Shown here: positions 1 to 5,190 of the stretch, in pieces | Position numbering within the stretch: the first letter of the stretch is position 1 | How the letters are laid out: each line of letters starts with the position of its first letter | From: Pseudomonadota bacterium | GTDB taxonomy: Bacteria; Pseudomonadota; Alphaproteobacteria; Acetobacterales; Acetobacteraceae | Assembly: GCA_021785335.1 (NCBI GenBank) | Contig: JAJYFW010000082.1 | Coordinates: forward strand, 1 to 7,297 | Direction of reading: 5' to 3' | DNA length: 7,297 nt | Position numbers and translations under genes: made by a program | Notes under the pieces: generated by a model | What the model was told of the DNA's origin: nothing | Database searches by the model: none | What the model saw: the letters and a program-made list of their open reading frames with translations, nothing else

Positions 1-79
1 TCGCGGCGACGGCGAAGGCGGCACGCCGGCGCGGGCCGCGCGGCAGCAGGCGCCAGAGATGGTGCGCAAAACCGGGCAC
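1..79 (-). CDS. Possible 5' end of a truncated minus-strand gene (membrane protein?)
   Basis: Reading the minus strand leftwards from a GTG at 79-77, a frame stays open to the window edge for 26 codons. It encodes a short hydrophilic start, then Leu-Trp-Arg-Leu-Leu, a basic Arg-rich stretch, and an Ala/Val/Phe run at the edge. Basic residues before a hydrophobic run are typical of the first membrane helix of a transporter or permease. The in-frame stop upstream lies at 122-124, so GTG at 109-107 is an alternative start. No convincing ribosome binding site precedes either start. In DNA this GC-rich a 26-codon open stretch is expected by chance, so this is a tentative call. It would lie 65 bases downstream of phaZ on the same strand. 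Confidence 0.25.
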   Translation of the reverse strand, partial: MPGFAHHLWRLLPRGPRRRAAFAVAA

Positions 80-131
80 ACGCCTGTCTGGCCCACAACT
101 GCGCCCCACCGCAACCCCGCGTTACGCGCAC

Positions 132-146
132 GAGCCGAAGCGGCTC
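132..146 (-). terminator. Small hairpin overlapping the phaZ stop codon
   Basis: GAGCCG-AAG-CGGCTC is a perfect 6-base-pair inverted repeat with a 3-base loop. It overlaps the phaZ stop codon (145-147). On the minus strand, the direction of phaZ transcription, no T-run follows it, so it is not a canonical intrinsic terminator. It could be a 3'-end stabilising stem, a weak terminator, or chance in GC-rich DNA. Confidence 0.25.
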
Positions 147-1374
147 AGCCCGCGGCGCCCGCCACCTCGATCACCTCGCGCACAAGGGGGTAGATCTCGC
201 GCGACCAGCGGCGGCCGTTGAACACGCCGTAATGGCCGACGCCGGTCTGCAGGTGATGCCGCTTCATGGCCATTGGCAGGCGGCGGCACAGCTCCTGTGC
301 CGCGAGCGTCTGGCCGAAGGAGCAGATGTCGTCGAGCTCGCCCTCGACGGTCAGCAGCCAGGTGCGGCGGATGGCGGCCGGATCGACACGCCGCCCGCGA
401 TGCGTCATGGCGCCGCGCGCGAGGTCGTGCTCCTGGAACACGGAACGCACGGTACCGATGTAGAATTCGGCCGGCAGGTCCATCACCGCGAGGTATTCGT
501 CGTAGAAGCGCCGGTGCGCCGCGGCGCTGTCGCGGTCGCCACGCACGAGGGCGCGGAACTGCGCCATCTGCGCCGTCATGTGGCGGTCGAGATTCATCGA
601 CATGAAGGCGCCGAGCTGCATGAAGCCGGGATAGACGCGCCGCCCCACGCCCGCATGCGGCCAGGGAACCGTGGTGACCATCTGGCGCTCGAACCAGTCG
701 ATCGAGCGCTGCTGCGCGAGCGCGTTGACCCGCGTCGGGTTGACCCGCGTGTCGATGGGGCCGGCCATCAGCGTCATGCTGCGCGGCGTGGCGCGGTGCC
801 CGTCCTCGGCCATCAGCGCCGCCGCCGCCAGCACCGCGGGCGAGGGCTGACAGACCGCGAGTACGTGCGCGCCGGGGCCGATCAGCGTGAGGAACCGGAT
901 CACATGGTCGGTAAAGTCATCGAGCTCGAACCGCCCGGCTGAAAGCGGGACATCGCGCGCATTGATCCAGTCGGTGATCCAGACATCGTGGTCGGCGAGC
1001 ATGGTACGCACGGTACCGCGCAGCAGTGTGGCGAAATGCCCGGACATCGGCGCCACGATGAGCACGCGCGGCTGCGGCGGGCCGGCCAGCTCCGGCTTGC
1101 GGAAATGCAGGAGCCGGGCGAACGGCGTCGCCGCCGTCACCTCCTCCTCGACGAGGTGCGGCCGGCCGCCGACCGTGACCTCCCCGATGCCGAACGGCGG
1201 CCGTTCATGCGTTGTTGCGGCGTGCCCATAGGTCTCGCACCAGGCCGCGACACGGCGCAATCCCAGCGCCGCCGGCGCCTCGCCGAAGCCCTCCAGCAGG
1301 CGCGCGGCGGAGCGGGCAAAGCGGCGCGACGGCGCGAGGCAGAGCGCCTGCGCCTGGTAGAGGTCATAGAGCAT
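145..1374 (-). CDS. phaZ: Intracellular polyhydroxybutyrate depolymerase (PhaZ)
   Basis: This cytoplasmic enzyme hydrolyses stored polyhydroxybutyrate granules to 3-hydroxybutyrate oligomers or monomers. The 409-residue protein is full length for the family and starts Met-Leu-Tyr-Asp-Leu-Tyr, as family members do. It has an alpha/beta-hydrolase fold. The nucleophile is Cys175 in an AVCQPS motif (the intracellular class uses Cys where extracellular ones use Ser). The acid is Asp348 or Asp349 in VEGELDDI, and the base is His381 in GVGHYGVFNGRRW. The C-terminal PHB-depolymerase region begins near TLMAGPIDTR (residues 201-210) and includes RRVYPGFMQL and HRRFYDEYLAVMDLPAEFY. No signal peptide is seen, which fits the intracellular type. 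ATG at 1374 is chosen over an in-frame TTG at 1380 because it gives the family N-terminus and a weak GGA lies 7 bases upstream. It is transcribed divergently from the GST-like gene. Confidence 0.95.
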   Translation of the reverse strand: MLYDLYQAQALCLAPSRRFARSAARLLEGFGEAPAALGLRRVAAWCETYGHAATTHERPPFGIGEVTVGGRPHLVEEEVTAATPFARLLHFRKPELAGPPQPRVLIVAPMSGHFATLLRGTVRTMLADHDVWITDWINARDVPLSAGRFELDDFTDHVIRFLTLIGPGAHVLAVCQPSPAVLAAAALMAEDGHRATPRSMTLMAGPIDTRVNPTRVNALAQQRSIDWFERQMVTTVPWPHAGVGRRVYPGFMQLGAFMSMNLDRHMTAQMAQFRALVRGDRDSAAAHRRFYDEYLAVMDLPAEFYIGTVRSVFQEHDLARGAMTHRGRRVDPAAIRRTWLLTVEGELDDICSFGQTLAAQELCRRLPMAMKRHHLQTGVGHYGVFNGRRWSREIYPLVREVIEVAGAAG

Positions 1375-1500
1375 CGGCAAGTCCGGCGCGGCAAGGTCCC
1401 GCCACGGCTTGCGCGGCGCTCGTCTCGATCGTGACGGCCAATCCGCGAATCCTTCGACAGCGAAGCAAAGCAGCCCGGCAGGAATGTTGCAATGACAGGT

Positions 1501-1510
1501 CCGCTAGCGG
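1501..1510. repeat. Perfect 10-base palindrome CCGCTAGCGG
   Basis: This self-complementary 10-mer lies 45 bases upstream of the GST-like start and about 130 bases upstream of the phaZ start. Its position would suit an operator for either gene. It contains CTAG, an under-used tetranucleotide in many bacteria, which makes it slightly less likely to be pure background. No factor is assigned. Confidence 0.3.
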
Positions 1511-1543
1511 CATGGCCGGCGCGATGCCAGGGTCCTGACGCCC

Positions 1544-1549
1544 AGGAGG
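1544..1549 (+). promoter_or_regulatory. Strong ribosome binding site of the GST-like gene
   Basis: AGGAGG is a perfect Shine-Dalgarno core, 6 bases before ATG 1556. It fixes the start of the GST-like gene and is the strongest translation signal in the window. Confidence 0.85.
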
Positions 1550-1555
1550 TCGAAC

Positions 1556-2209
1556 ATGGTGGCGAGCCTGCTCATCAGCAGTCGGAACTATTCGTCCTGG
1601 TCGCTGCGCGGCTGGCTGCTGGCGCGGATGTCCGGGCTGGAATTCGCGGTCGAGACCACGTCGGCCGACGATGCCGCGGCACGGGCGGAACTGCTGCTGC
1701 GCTCCTCGTCCATCCTGGTGCCCTGCCTGCGCCATGACGGGCTCGAGATCTGGGATACGCTGGCGATCGCCGAATACCTCCACGAGACTTTCCCGCAGGC
1801 CGGCATGTACCCGGCCGACCGCGCGGCGCGGGCGCGCTGCCGCTCGATCTCCGGGGAGATGCATTCCGGCTTCTCGGCATTGCGCTCCTCGCTGCCGATG
1901 AACCTGCGCATGCGGCGCAAAGGTTTCACCGTCTGGGCCGCGGCGCGCGCCGATATCGACCGCATCGAGGCGATCTGGCGGGAGTGCATCGCCACGTGGC
2001 ACGGCCCCTATCTGTTCGGCCGCCGGCTTTCCGTGGCCGACGCGATGTTCGCGCCGGTGGTCACGCGGCTGCGCACCTACGGTGTGTCGCTCGACCGGTC
2101 CTGCGAGGCCTATGCGAGACATATCGAGGCCTGGCCCGACATGCGGGAATGGACCAGGGCCGCGCTGGCGGAGCCGGAGGCGATCGAGGAGCTCGACATG
2201 GAATTCTGA
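1556..2209 (+). CDS. Glutathione S-transferase family protein
   Basis: The 217-residue protein has the usual length and two-domain layout of a soluble GST. The N-terminal thioredoxin-like domain (about residues 3-82) opens with LISSRNYSSWSLRGWL, where Ser13 or Ser14 is the likely glutathione-activating residue. It continues with VPCL (Pro56 is the conserved cis-proline) and IWDTLAIAEYLHE, where Asp67-Thr68 replaces the common Glu-Ser glutathione contact, as in several bacterial subgroups. The all-helical C-terminal domain (about 88-210) carries LFGRRLSVADAMFAPV, the N-capping box (Ser159, Asp162) that stabilises the GST core. No signal peptide is seen, so it is cytoplasmic. It may conjugate or isomerise small electrophiles, but the sequence does not reveal the substrate. 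Start ATG 1556 has an ideal AGGAGG upstream. It is the first gene of the plus-strand set, divergent from phaZ. Confidence 0.9.
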   Translation: MVASLLISSRNYSSWSLRGWLLARMSGLEFAVETTSADDAAARAELLLRSSSILVPCLRHDGLEIWDTLAIAEYLHETFPQAGMYPADRAARARCRSISGEMHSGFSALRSSLPMNLRMRRKGFTVWAAARADIDRIEAIWRECIATWHGPYLFGRRLSVADAMFAPVVTRLRTYGVSLDRSCEAYARHIEAWPDMREWTRAALAEPEAIEELDMEF

Positions 2210-2216
2210 GCGGCGA

Positions 2217-2232
2217 GGCGCCGCGCGGCGCC
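2217..2232. repeat. 16-base perfect palindrome after the GST-like gene
   Basis: GGCGCC-GCGC-GGCGCC lies 8 bases after the GST-like stop codon and can form a 6-base-pair stem with a 4-base loop. No T-run follows, so it is not a textbook intrinsic terminator. It may attenuate transcription or protect the 3' end of the GST-like message. In DNA this GC-rich such palindromes also arise by chance. Confidence 0.3.
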
Positions 2233-2248
2233 CCGGCTCGCCCCTGCC

Positions 2249-2277
2249 TTGACGCGCGGGCCCCCCACCGGCATCAG
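2249..2277 (+). promoter_or_regulatory. Possible promoter of the ELM1-family gene
   Basis: TTGACG at 2249-2254 matches five of six bases of the sigma-70 -35 element. A 17-base spacer leads to CATCAG (2272-2277), a poor -10. If used, transcription would begin only a few bases before ATG 2286, which would give a nearly leaderless message. That would fit the absence of a Shine-Dalgarno sequence there. The -10 match is too weak for confidence. Confidence 0.2.
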
Positions 2278-2285
2278 CCGCCGCC

Positions 2286-3209
2286 ATGAATCCGGATTCG
2301 TGCTGGTTGGTGTGCGAGGATCTCGGTGGCCTGCGCAGCCAGGCACGGGGCCTCGCGGAAGTCGCGGGCATCGCGGCCGAGGAGCGGCTGTTCACGCCGC
2401 GCTTTCCGTGGTCGGCGCTGGCGCCGCGGATGTGGCCGGCGCCGGCGCGCGTCGCCGGGCTCTCGGCACCATACCCCGATCTCCTGATCGGCTGCGGGGG
2501 CAACGCGGCGGCGGTGCTGGCCTCGCTGCGGGGCAAGGCGCGTGGCGTGATCATCCAGCATCCGCGGATGGACCCGAGGCGCTTCGACCTCGTCATCACC
2601 GCGCCGCACGACCGGCTCGCCGGCCCCAACGTCTTCGTCGCCCGCACCGCGCTGCACGGTATGACGCCGCGGCTGCCGGCCGAGCGCGCGATCTGGGCAC
2701 CGCGCTTCGCGCATCTGCGCCGGCCGCTGGTCTCGGTGCTGGTCGGCGGCTCCAACGGGCGGTTCCGGCTCGACGTGCCGGTCGCCGAGGCGATCGCCGC
2801 CGACCTCCGCACCATGATGCGCGAGGACAAGGTGGGGCTGGCGCTGACCCCCTCGCGCCGCACCGCGCCCGAGGTGCGCGCGGTGTTCAGGCGCGTGCTG
2901 GAGCCCGAAGGCGCCTATGTCTGGGACATGGCGGGCGAGAACCCCTATGTCGGCATGCTCGCGTCCTCCGACGCGATCCTGGTCACTGAGGACAGCGTCT
3001 CAATGGTGTCCGAGGCCGTGGCGACGAGCGTGCCGGTGATGACGATCGGGCTTCCCGGCAAGTCCCGGCGCATCCGCGAGTTCACCCAGGGCTTGATCGA
3101 CGCAGGCCGGGTGCGGCCCTATCGGGGGCGGCTCGAGCTCTGGCCGGCCGAGGCGCTGGACGACACGGCGGCGGCGGCCGAGGCGATGCGGCGACGTTTC
3201 GGGTGGTAG
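2286..3209 (+). CDS. ELM1-family protein (DUF1022), GT-B-like fold
   Basis: The 307-residue protein matches the bacterial branch of the family named for plant mitochondrial fission factor ELM1, which recruits dynamin-related proteins. The bacterial role is unsettled; the fold resembles GT-B glycosyltransferases. Family marks seen: an N-terminal strand and Gly-rich turn with Gln19 (EDLGGLRSQARGLAEV), FDLVITAPHDRL (100-111), the hinge strand and turn VSVLVGGSNGRFRLD (149-163), TPSRRT (188-193), and GENPYVGMLASSDAILV (217-233) followed by TEDSVSMVSEA (234-244), where a nucleotide-sugar would bind in a GT-B enzyme. No signal peptide or membrane helix is present. ATG 2286 is the only usable start because an in-frame stop lies at 2250-2252, yet no Shine-Dalgarno sequence precedes it. 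Its stop is 14 bases before the next gene, so the two are very likely in one operon. Family membership is firm; function is open. Confidence 0.9.
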   Translation: MNPDSCWLVCEDLGGLRSQARGLAEVAGIAAEERLFTPRFPWSALAPRMWPAPARVAGLSAPYPDLLIGCGGNAAAVLASLRGKARGVIIQHPRMDPRRFDLVITAPHDRLAGPNVFVARTALHGMTPRLPAERAIWAPRFAHLRRPLVSVLVGGSNGRFRLDVPVAEAIAADLRTMMREDKVGLALTPSRRTAPEVRAVFRRVLEPEGAYVWDMAGENPYVGMLASSDAILVTEDSVSMVSEAVATSVPVMTIGLPGKSRRIREFTQGLIDAGRVRPYRGRLELWPAEALDDTAAAAEAMRRRFGW

Positions 3210-3212
3210 GGT

Positions 3213-3217
3213 AGGAA
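3213..3217 (+). promoter_or_regulatory. Ribosome binding site of the 631-residue protein gene
   Basis: AGGAA sits 6 bases before ATG 3224, inside the 14-base gap after the ELM1-family stop codon. It supports ATG 3224 as the start and tight co-expression with the upstream gene. Confidence 0.7.
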
Positions 3218-3223
3218 CGGCCG

Positions 3224-5119
3224 ATGCTCGATATCGCGACCTTCGACGCGCGTGCCGGCGGCAATGTGCTCTACAAGGCGCTGGCACACCCGCTGGCGGC
3301 CGAAGCGCTCACGGCGCTGGCCGGCCGACTCGCCGGAACCAGGCTGGCGCTGGTCGACCCCGAGGGGTTCGCGCCGGCGCTGCTGGCGCTCGCGCCGCGA
3401 CCGTTCCCGATCGCCTCCGTCCACGTCCAGGACGTCCGCCACGTCGGCGAGTTCGTCGCGGGGCACAAGGCACGTGCGCTGACCGACCTCGCGGCCATGG
3501 GGGCCGAGGACATCCTGATTGCGAGCTTCGACGCCGGCCGGCTCGCGGGCCAGCTCCGCAAGCTGTTGCCCCGGGCGCGGATCGAGACGCTGGACGCGGT
3601 GAAGCTGCCCGCCGCGATGCTGAGCGCGCCGCGTTACCTCGACCGGCTCAACTTCGCGACCAACTTCGCCTTCTTCCGCGACGCGGACGGGCTCTGTACA
3701 CGGCTCGTCTCCGCCAATTACTGGGCCGGCTACGGGGCGAAATCGGTTCGGCTCTGGCTGCGGCTGTTCGACGCCGAGGGGCGCGCGCTGGCGACCTGGG
3801 AGGAGGCGGTGCCGCCAGCGGGCTTCGCCGTCGACAGTGCCGAGGTGCGCGCGCGGTTCGGGCTCGGGCCGTTCACCGGCCAGCTGTTCCTGCACGCGAT
3901 CGGGGCGGCCGGGCACGACGTGGTGAAGTACGCGCTCGACACCTATGGCGCCGGCAACCAGGCGAGCCTTTCGTGCACGCACGACGCCAATGCATGGCCG
4001 GCCGACCGCTATGCCGGCATCCCGGCGCCGCAAGCCGGGGAGCGCGTGGTGCTGTGGCTGCAGAACAGCCACGCGACCCCGATCCCGCCGGGCGCGGTCG
4101 CCTTCGACCGCATGGGCGCGGAGGCGCCGGTGCCCTATGCGCGGGAAGTGCCGGGGTTCGCCTCCGTCCCCGTGGACATGGGCACGCTGCTGCCGGGCCT
4201 CGCCTGGCCGGCGCAGATCGAGATGCGCGCCGGGCGGCACACGGTGCGGCCACGTTACGAGGTGGTGCGCGCCGGGCGCACGCGCATCGCGCACCCCAAT
4301 GTCGAGCGCTCCGACCTGCGCCCCGATCCTGCGATCCTCGACCTGCCGCCGGCGCTCGGCCGCGGCTTCCTGCTGCCGCTGCCGGTGCTGCCGCGCAGCC
4401 GCTTCCGCACCCTGATCCAGCCGACGCCGATGGCGACGACGCAGGAGGTGCTGCCGCTGCGGCTCGATGTCTTCGCGCCAGACGGCCGCCTCGCGGCCAC
4501 GCGCGTGCTCGGTGCGCTGCCGCGCGACCATGACATCGCGATCGATCTCGACGAGGTGCTGCCGGAGGGCGCGCTGGCCGAGGGTGGGCATGCGGAGCTG
4601 CTTTACGCGCACGGCATCGGCGGCGCCGCGGATGGTTGGCTGCACGCGCTGGTGCGCGCCGAGGCCCGCGACGGCGTTCACGCCGCCGAGAGCAGCTTTG
4701 GCGCCCATGTGTTCAACACCCTGATGACCTGGCGCGACGAGCCGCAGAGCTATTCCGGCCCGCCGCCCGGTCTGTCCACGCGGCTGTTCCTCAAGCTCGG
4801 CATGCGCGTGGGCGGGGCGCGCGCCAAGAGCTTCGCGCTGCTGATCTACCCGGCCTCGGCGCCGTGGCATCGGCTCTCGGAAACGAGGCTGCAGCTGACC
4901 GACGGCAGCGGCGCTGTCGTCGCCGAGGCCCCGCTCGCGATCCCTTGCTCCGGCTCGGCGCTGATCGTGGCCGAGGACGTGTTCAAGCCGGCCGAGATCG
5001 AGGCCGCCGGACCGCGCGGCTACGTGCTCGTGCGCGACACCACCTGCCGCCTGTTCGGCTATCATGGCCTGATGACCGCGGACGGGCGGTTCTCCATGGA
5101 CCACATGTTCGGGTTCTGA
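3224..5119 (+). CDS. Conserved-looking protein of unknown function with internal duplication
   Basis: I do not recognise this 631-residue protein as a named family. Residues 1-130 read as an alpha/beta, Rossmann-like domain: GGNVLYKAL, then predicted strands at TRLALVDP and DILIASFDAG (96-105) and an IETLDAVKLP end. From about 145 the protein is beta-rich and seems to be built twice. Unit 1 (about 145-365) has VRLWLRLFDAEGRALATW, FLHAIGAAGHD, NAWPADRYAG, RVVLWLQNS and RIAHPNVERSDL. Unit 2 (about 380-631) has LPLRLDVFAPDGRLAATR, LLYAHGIGGAAD, MTWRDEPQSYSG, RLFLKLGMR and RLFGYHGLM, ending DHMFGF. No signal peptide or membrane helix is visible, so it is probably cytoplasmic. Its reading frame keeps coding-like GC3 from end to end, a good ribosome site precedes it, and it follows the ELM1-family gene by 14 bases. 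A role with that protein, perhaps in glycan or surface-polymer handling, is only a guess. Confidence 0.85.
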   Translation: MLDIATFDARAGGNVLYKALAHPLAAEALTALAGRLAGTRLALVDPEGFAPALLALAPRPFPIASVHVQDVRHVGEFVAGHKARALTDLAAMGAEDILIASFDAGRLAGQLRKLLPRARIETLDAVKLPAAMLSAPRYLDRLNFATNFAFFRDADGLCTRLVSANYWAGYGAKSVRLWLRLFDAEGRALATWEEAVPPAGFAVDSAEVRARFGLGPFTGQLFLHAIGAAGHDVVKYALDTYGAGNQASLSCTHDANAWPADRYAGIPAPQAGERVVLWLQNSHATPIPPGAVAFDRMGAEAPVPYAREVPGFASVPVDMGTLLPGLAWPAQIEMRAGRHTVRPRYEVVRAGRTRIAHPNVERSDLRPDPAILDLPPALGRGFLLPLPVLPRSRFRTLIQPTPMATTQEVLPLRLDVFAPDGRLAATRVLGALPRDHDIAIDLDEVLPEGALAEGGHAELLYAHGIGGAADGWLHALVRAEARDGVHAAESSFGAHVFNTLMTWRDEPQSYSGPPPGLSTRLFLKLGMRVGGARAKSFALLIYPASAPWHRLSETRLQLTDGSGAVVAEAPLAIPCSGSALIVAEDVFKPAEIEAAGPRGYVLVRDTTCRLFGYHGLMTADGRFSMDHMFGF

Positions 5120-5190
5120 CCCTCCCCGTTTCCTCTTCCCCCTGGCGGCACGCCCGCGCAGACTGGCGGCGAAGCAACGGAGGCGCGGCG
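5120..5190. other. Intergenic leader of the beta-oxidation gene
   Basis: This 71-base spacer begins with a pyrimidine-rich tract (5120-5142, nearly all C and T). It then contains the 8-mer CTGGCGGC twice (5142-5149 and 5163-5170), starting 21 bases apart. Two helical turns of spacing would suit a dimeric regulator, but the repeat is short and GC-rich. No clear promoter or hairpin terminator is seen. Confidence 0.3.
5179..5183 (+). promoter_or_regulatory. Ribosome binding site that fixes the beta-oxidation gene start
   Basis: GGAGG lies 7 bases before ATG 5191. The same frame stays open upstream to an ATG at 4636, but that extension overlaps the 631-residue gene out of frame and has no matching domain. 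This site and the crotonase N-terminus just after it place the start at 5191. Confidence 0.8.

Larger units (their letters stand above)
1375..1555. promoter_or_regulatory. Divergent intergenic region between phaZ and the GST-like gene
   Basis: This 181-base stretch must hold the phaZ promoter (minus strand) and probably that of the GST-like gene (plus strand). It is visibly less GC-rich near 1441-1500 than the flanking genes, as expected for a promoter. No convincing -35/-10 pair is visible on either strand. Two symmetric sites stand out: TTGCAA at 1487-1492 and CCGCTAGCGG at 1501-1510. PHB-mobilisation genes are often controlled by PhaR or by nitrogen/carbon regulators, but I cannot assign either symmetric site to a known regulator. 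Confidence 0.5.

Noticed and set aside
118..128. Inverted repeat CGCGT-T-ACGCG downstream of phaZ
   Set aside because: The stem is short with a loop too small to form fully and no T-run. It is the kind of alternating CG repeat common by chance here.
60..194. Plus-strand open frame from ATG 60 into the phaZ 3' end
   Set aside because: It is short, has no ribosome site, is mostly antisense to phaZ coding sequence and has no motif.
445..1018. The 13-mer acgcacggtaccg occurring twice inside phaZ (445-457 and 1006-1018)
   Set aside because: Both copies encode the same Gly-Thr-Val-Arg tetrapeptide in the phaZ frame (RGTVRTM and IGTVRSV), so coding plus codon preference explains the repeat.
1364..2863. 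A 499-codon open frame on the minus strand spanning the divergent region, GST-like gene and half of the ELM1-family gene
   Set aside because: It runs antisense to two genes with clear family motifs and through a promoter region. The product is Arg/Ala/Pro-rich without domains, which is an effect of GC bias.
3119..5104. A 661-codon open frame on the minus strand, antisense to almost all of the 631-residue gene
   Set aside because: Long antisense open frames are expected opposite genes in DNA this GC-rich. Its product is a low-complexity Arg/Gly/His/Gln-rich string with no recognisable motif, and the plus-strand gene has a ribosome site, an operon context and an ordered, folded-looking product.
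4636..5190. Upstream extension of the beta-oxidation gene frame to an ATG at 4636
   Set aside because: It overlaps the 631-residue gene out of frame, has no domain and reads as Arg/Ala-rich shadow sequence. ATG 5191 has GGAGG at proper spacing and gives the normal crotonase start.
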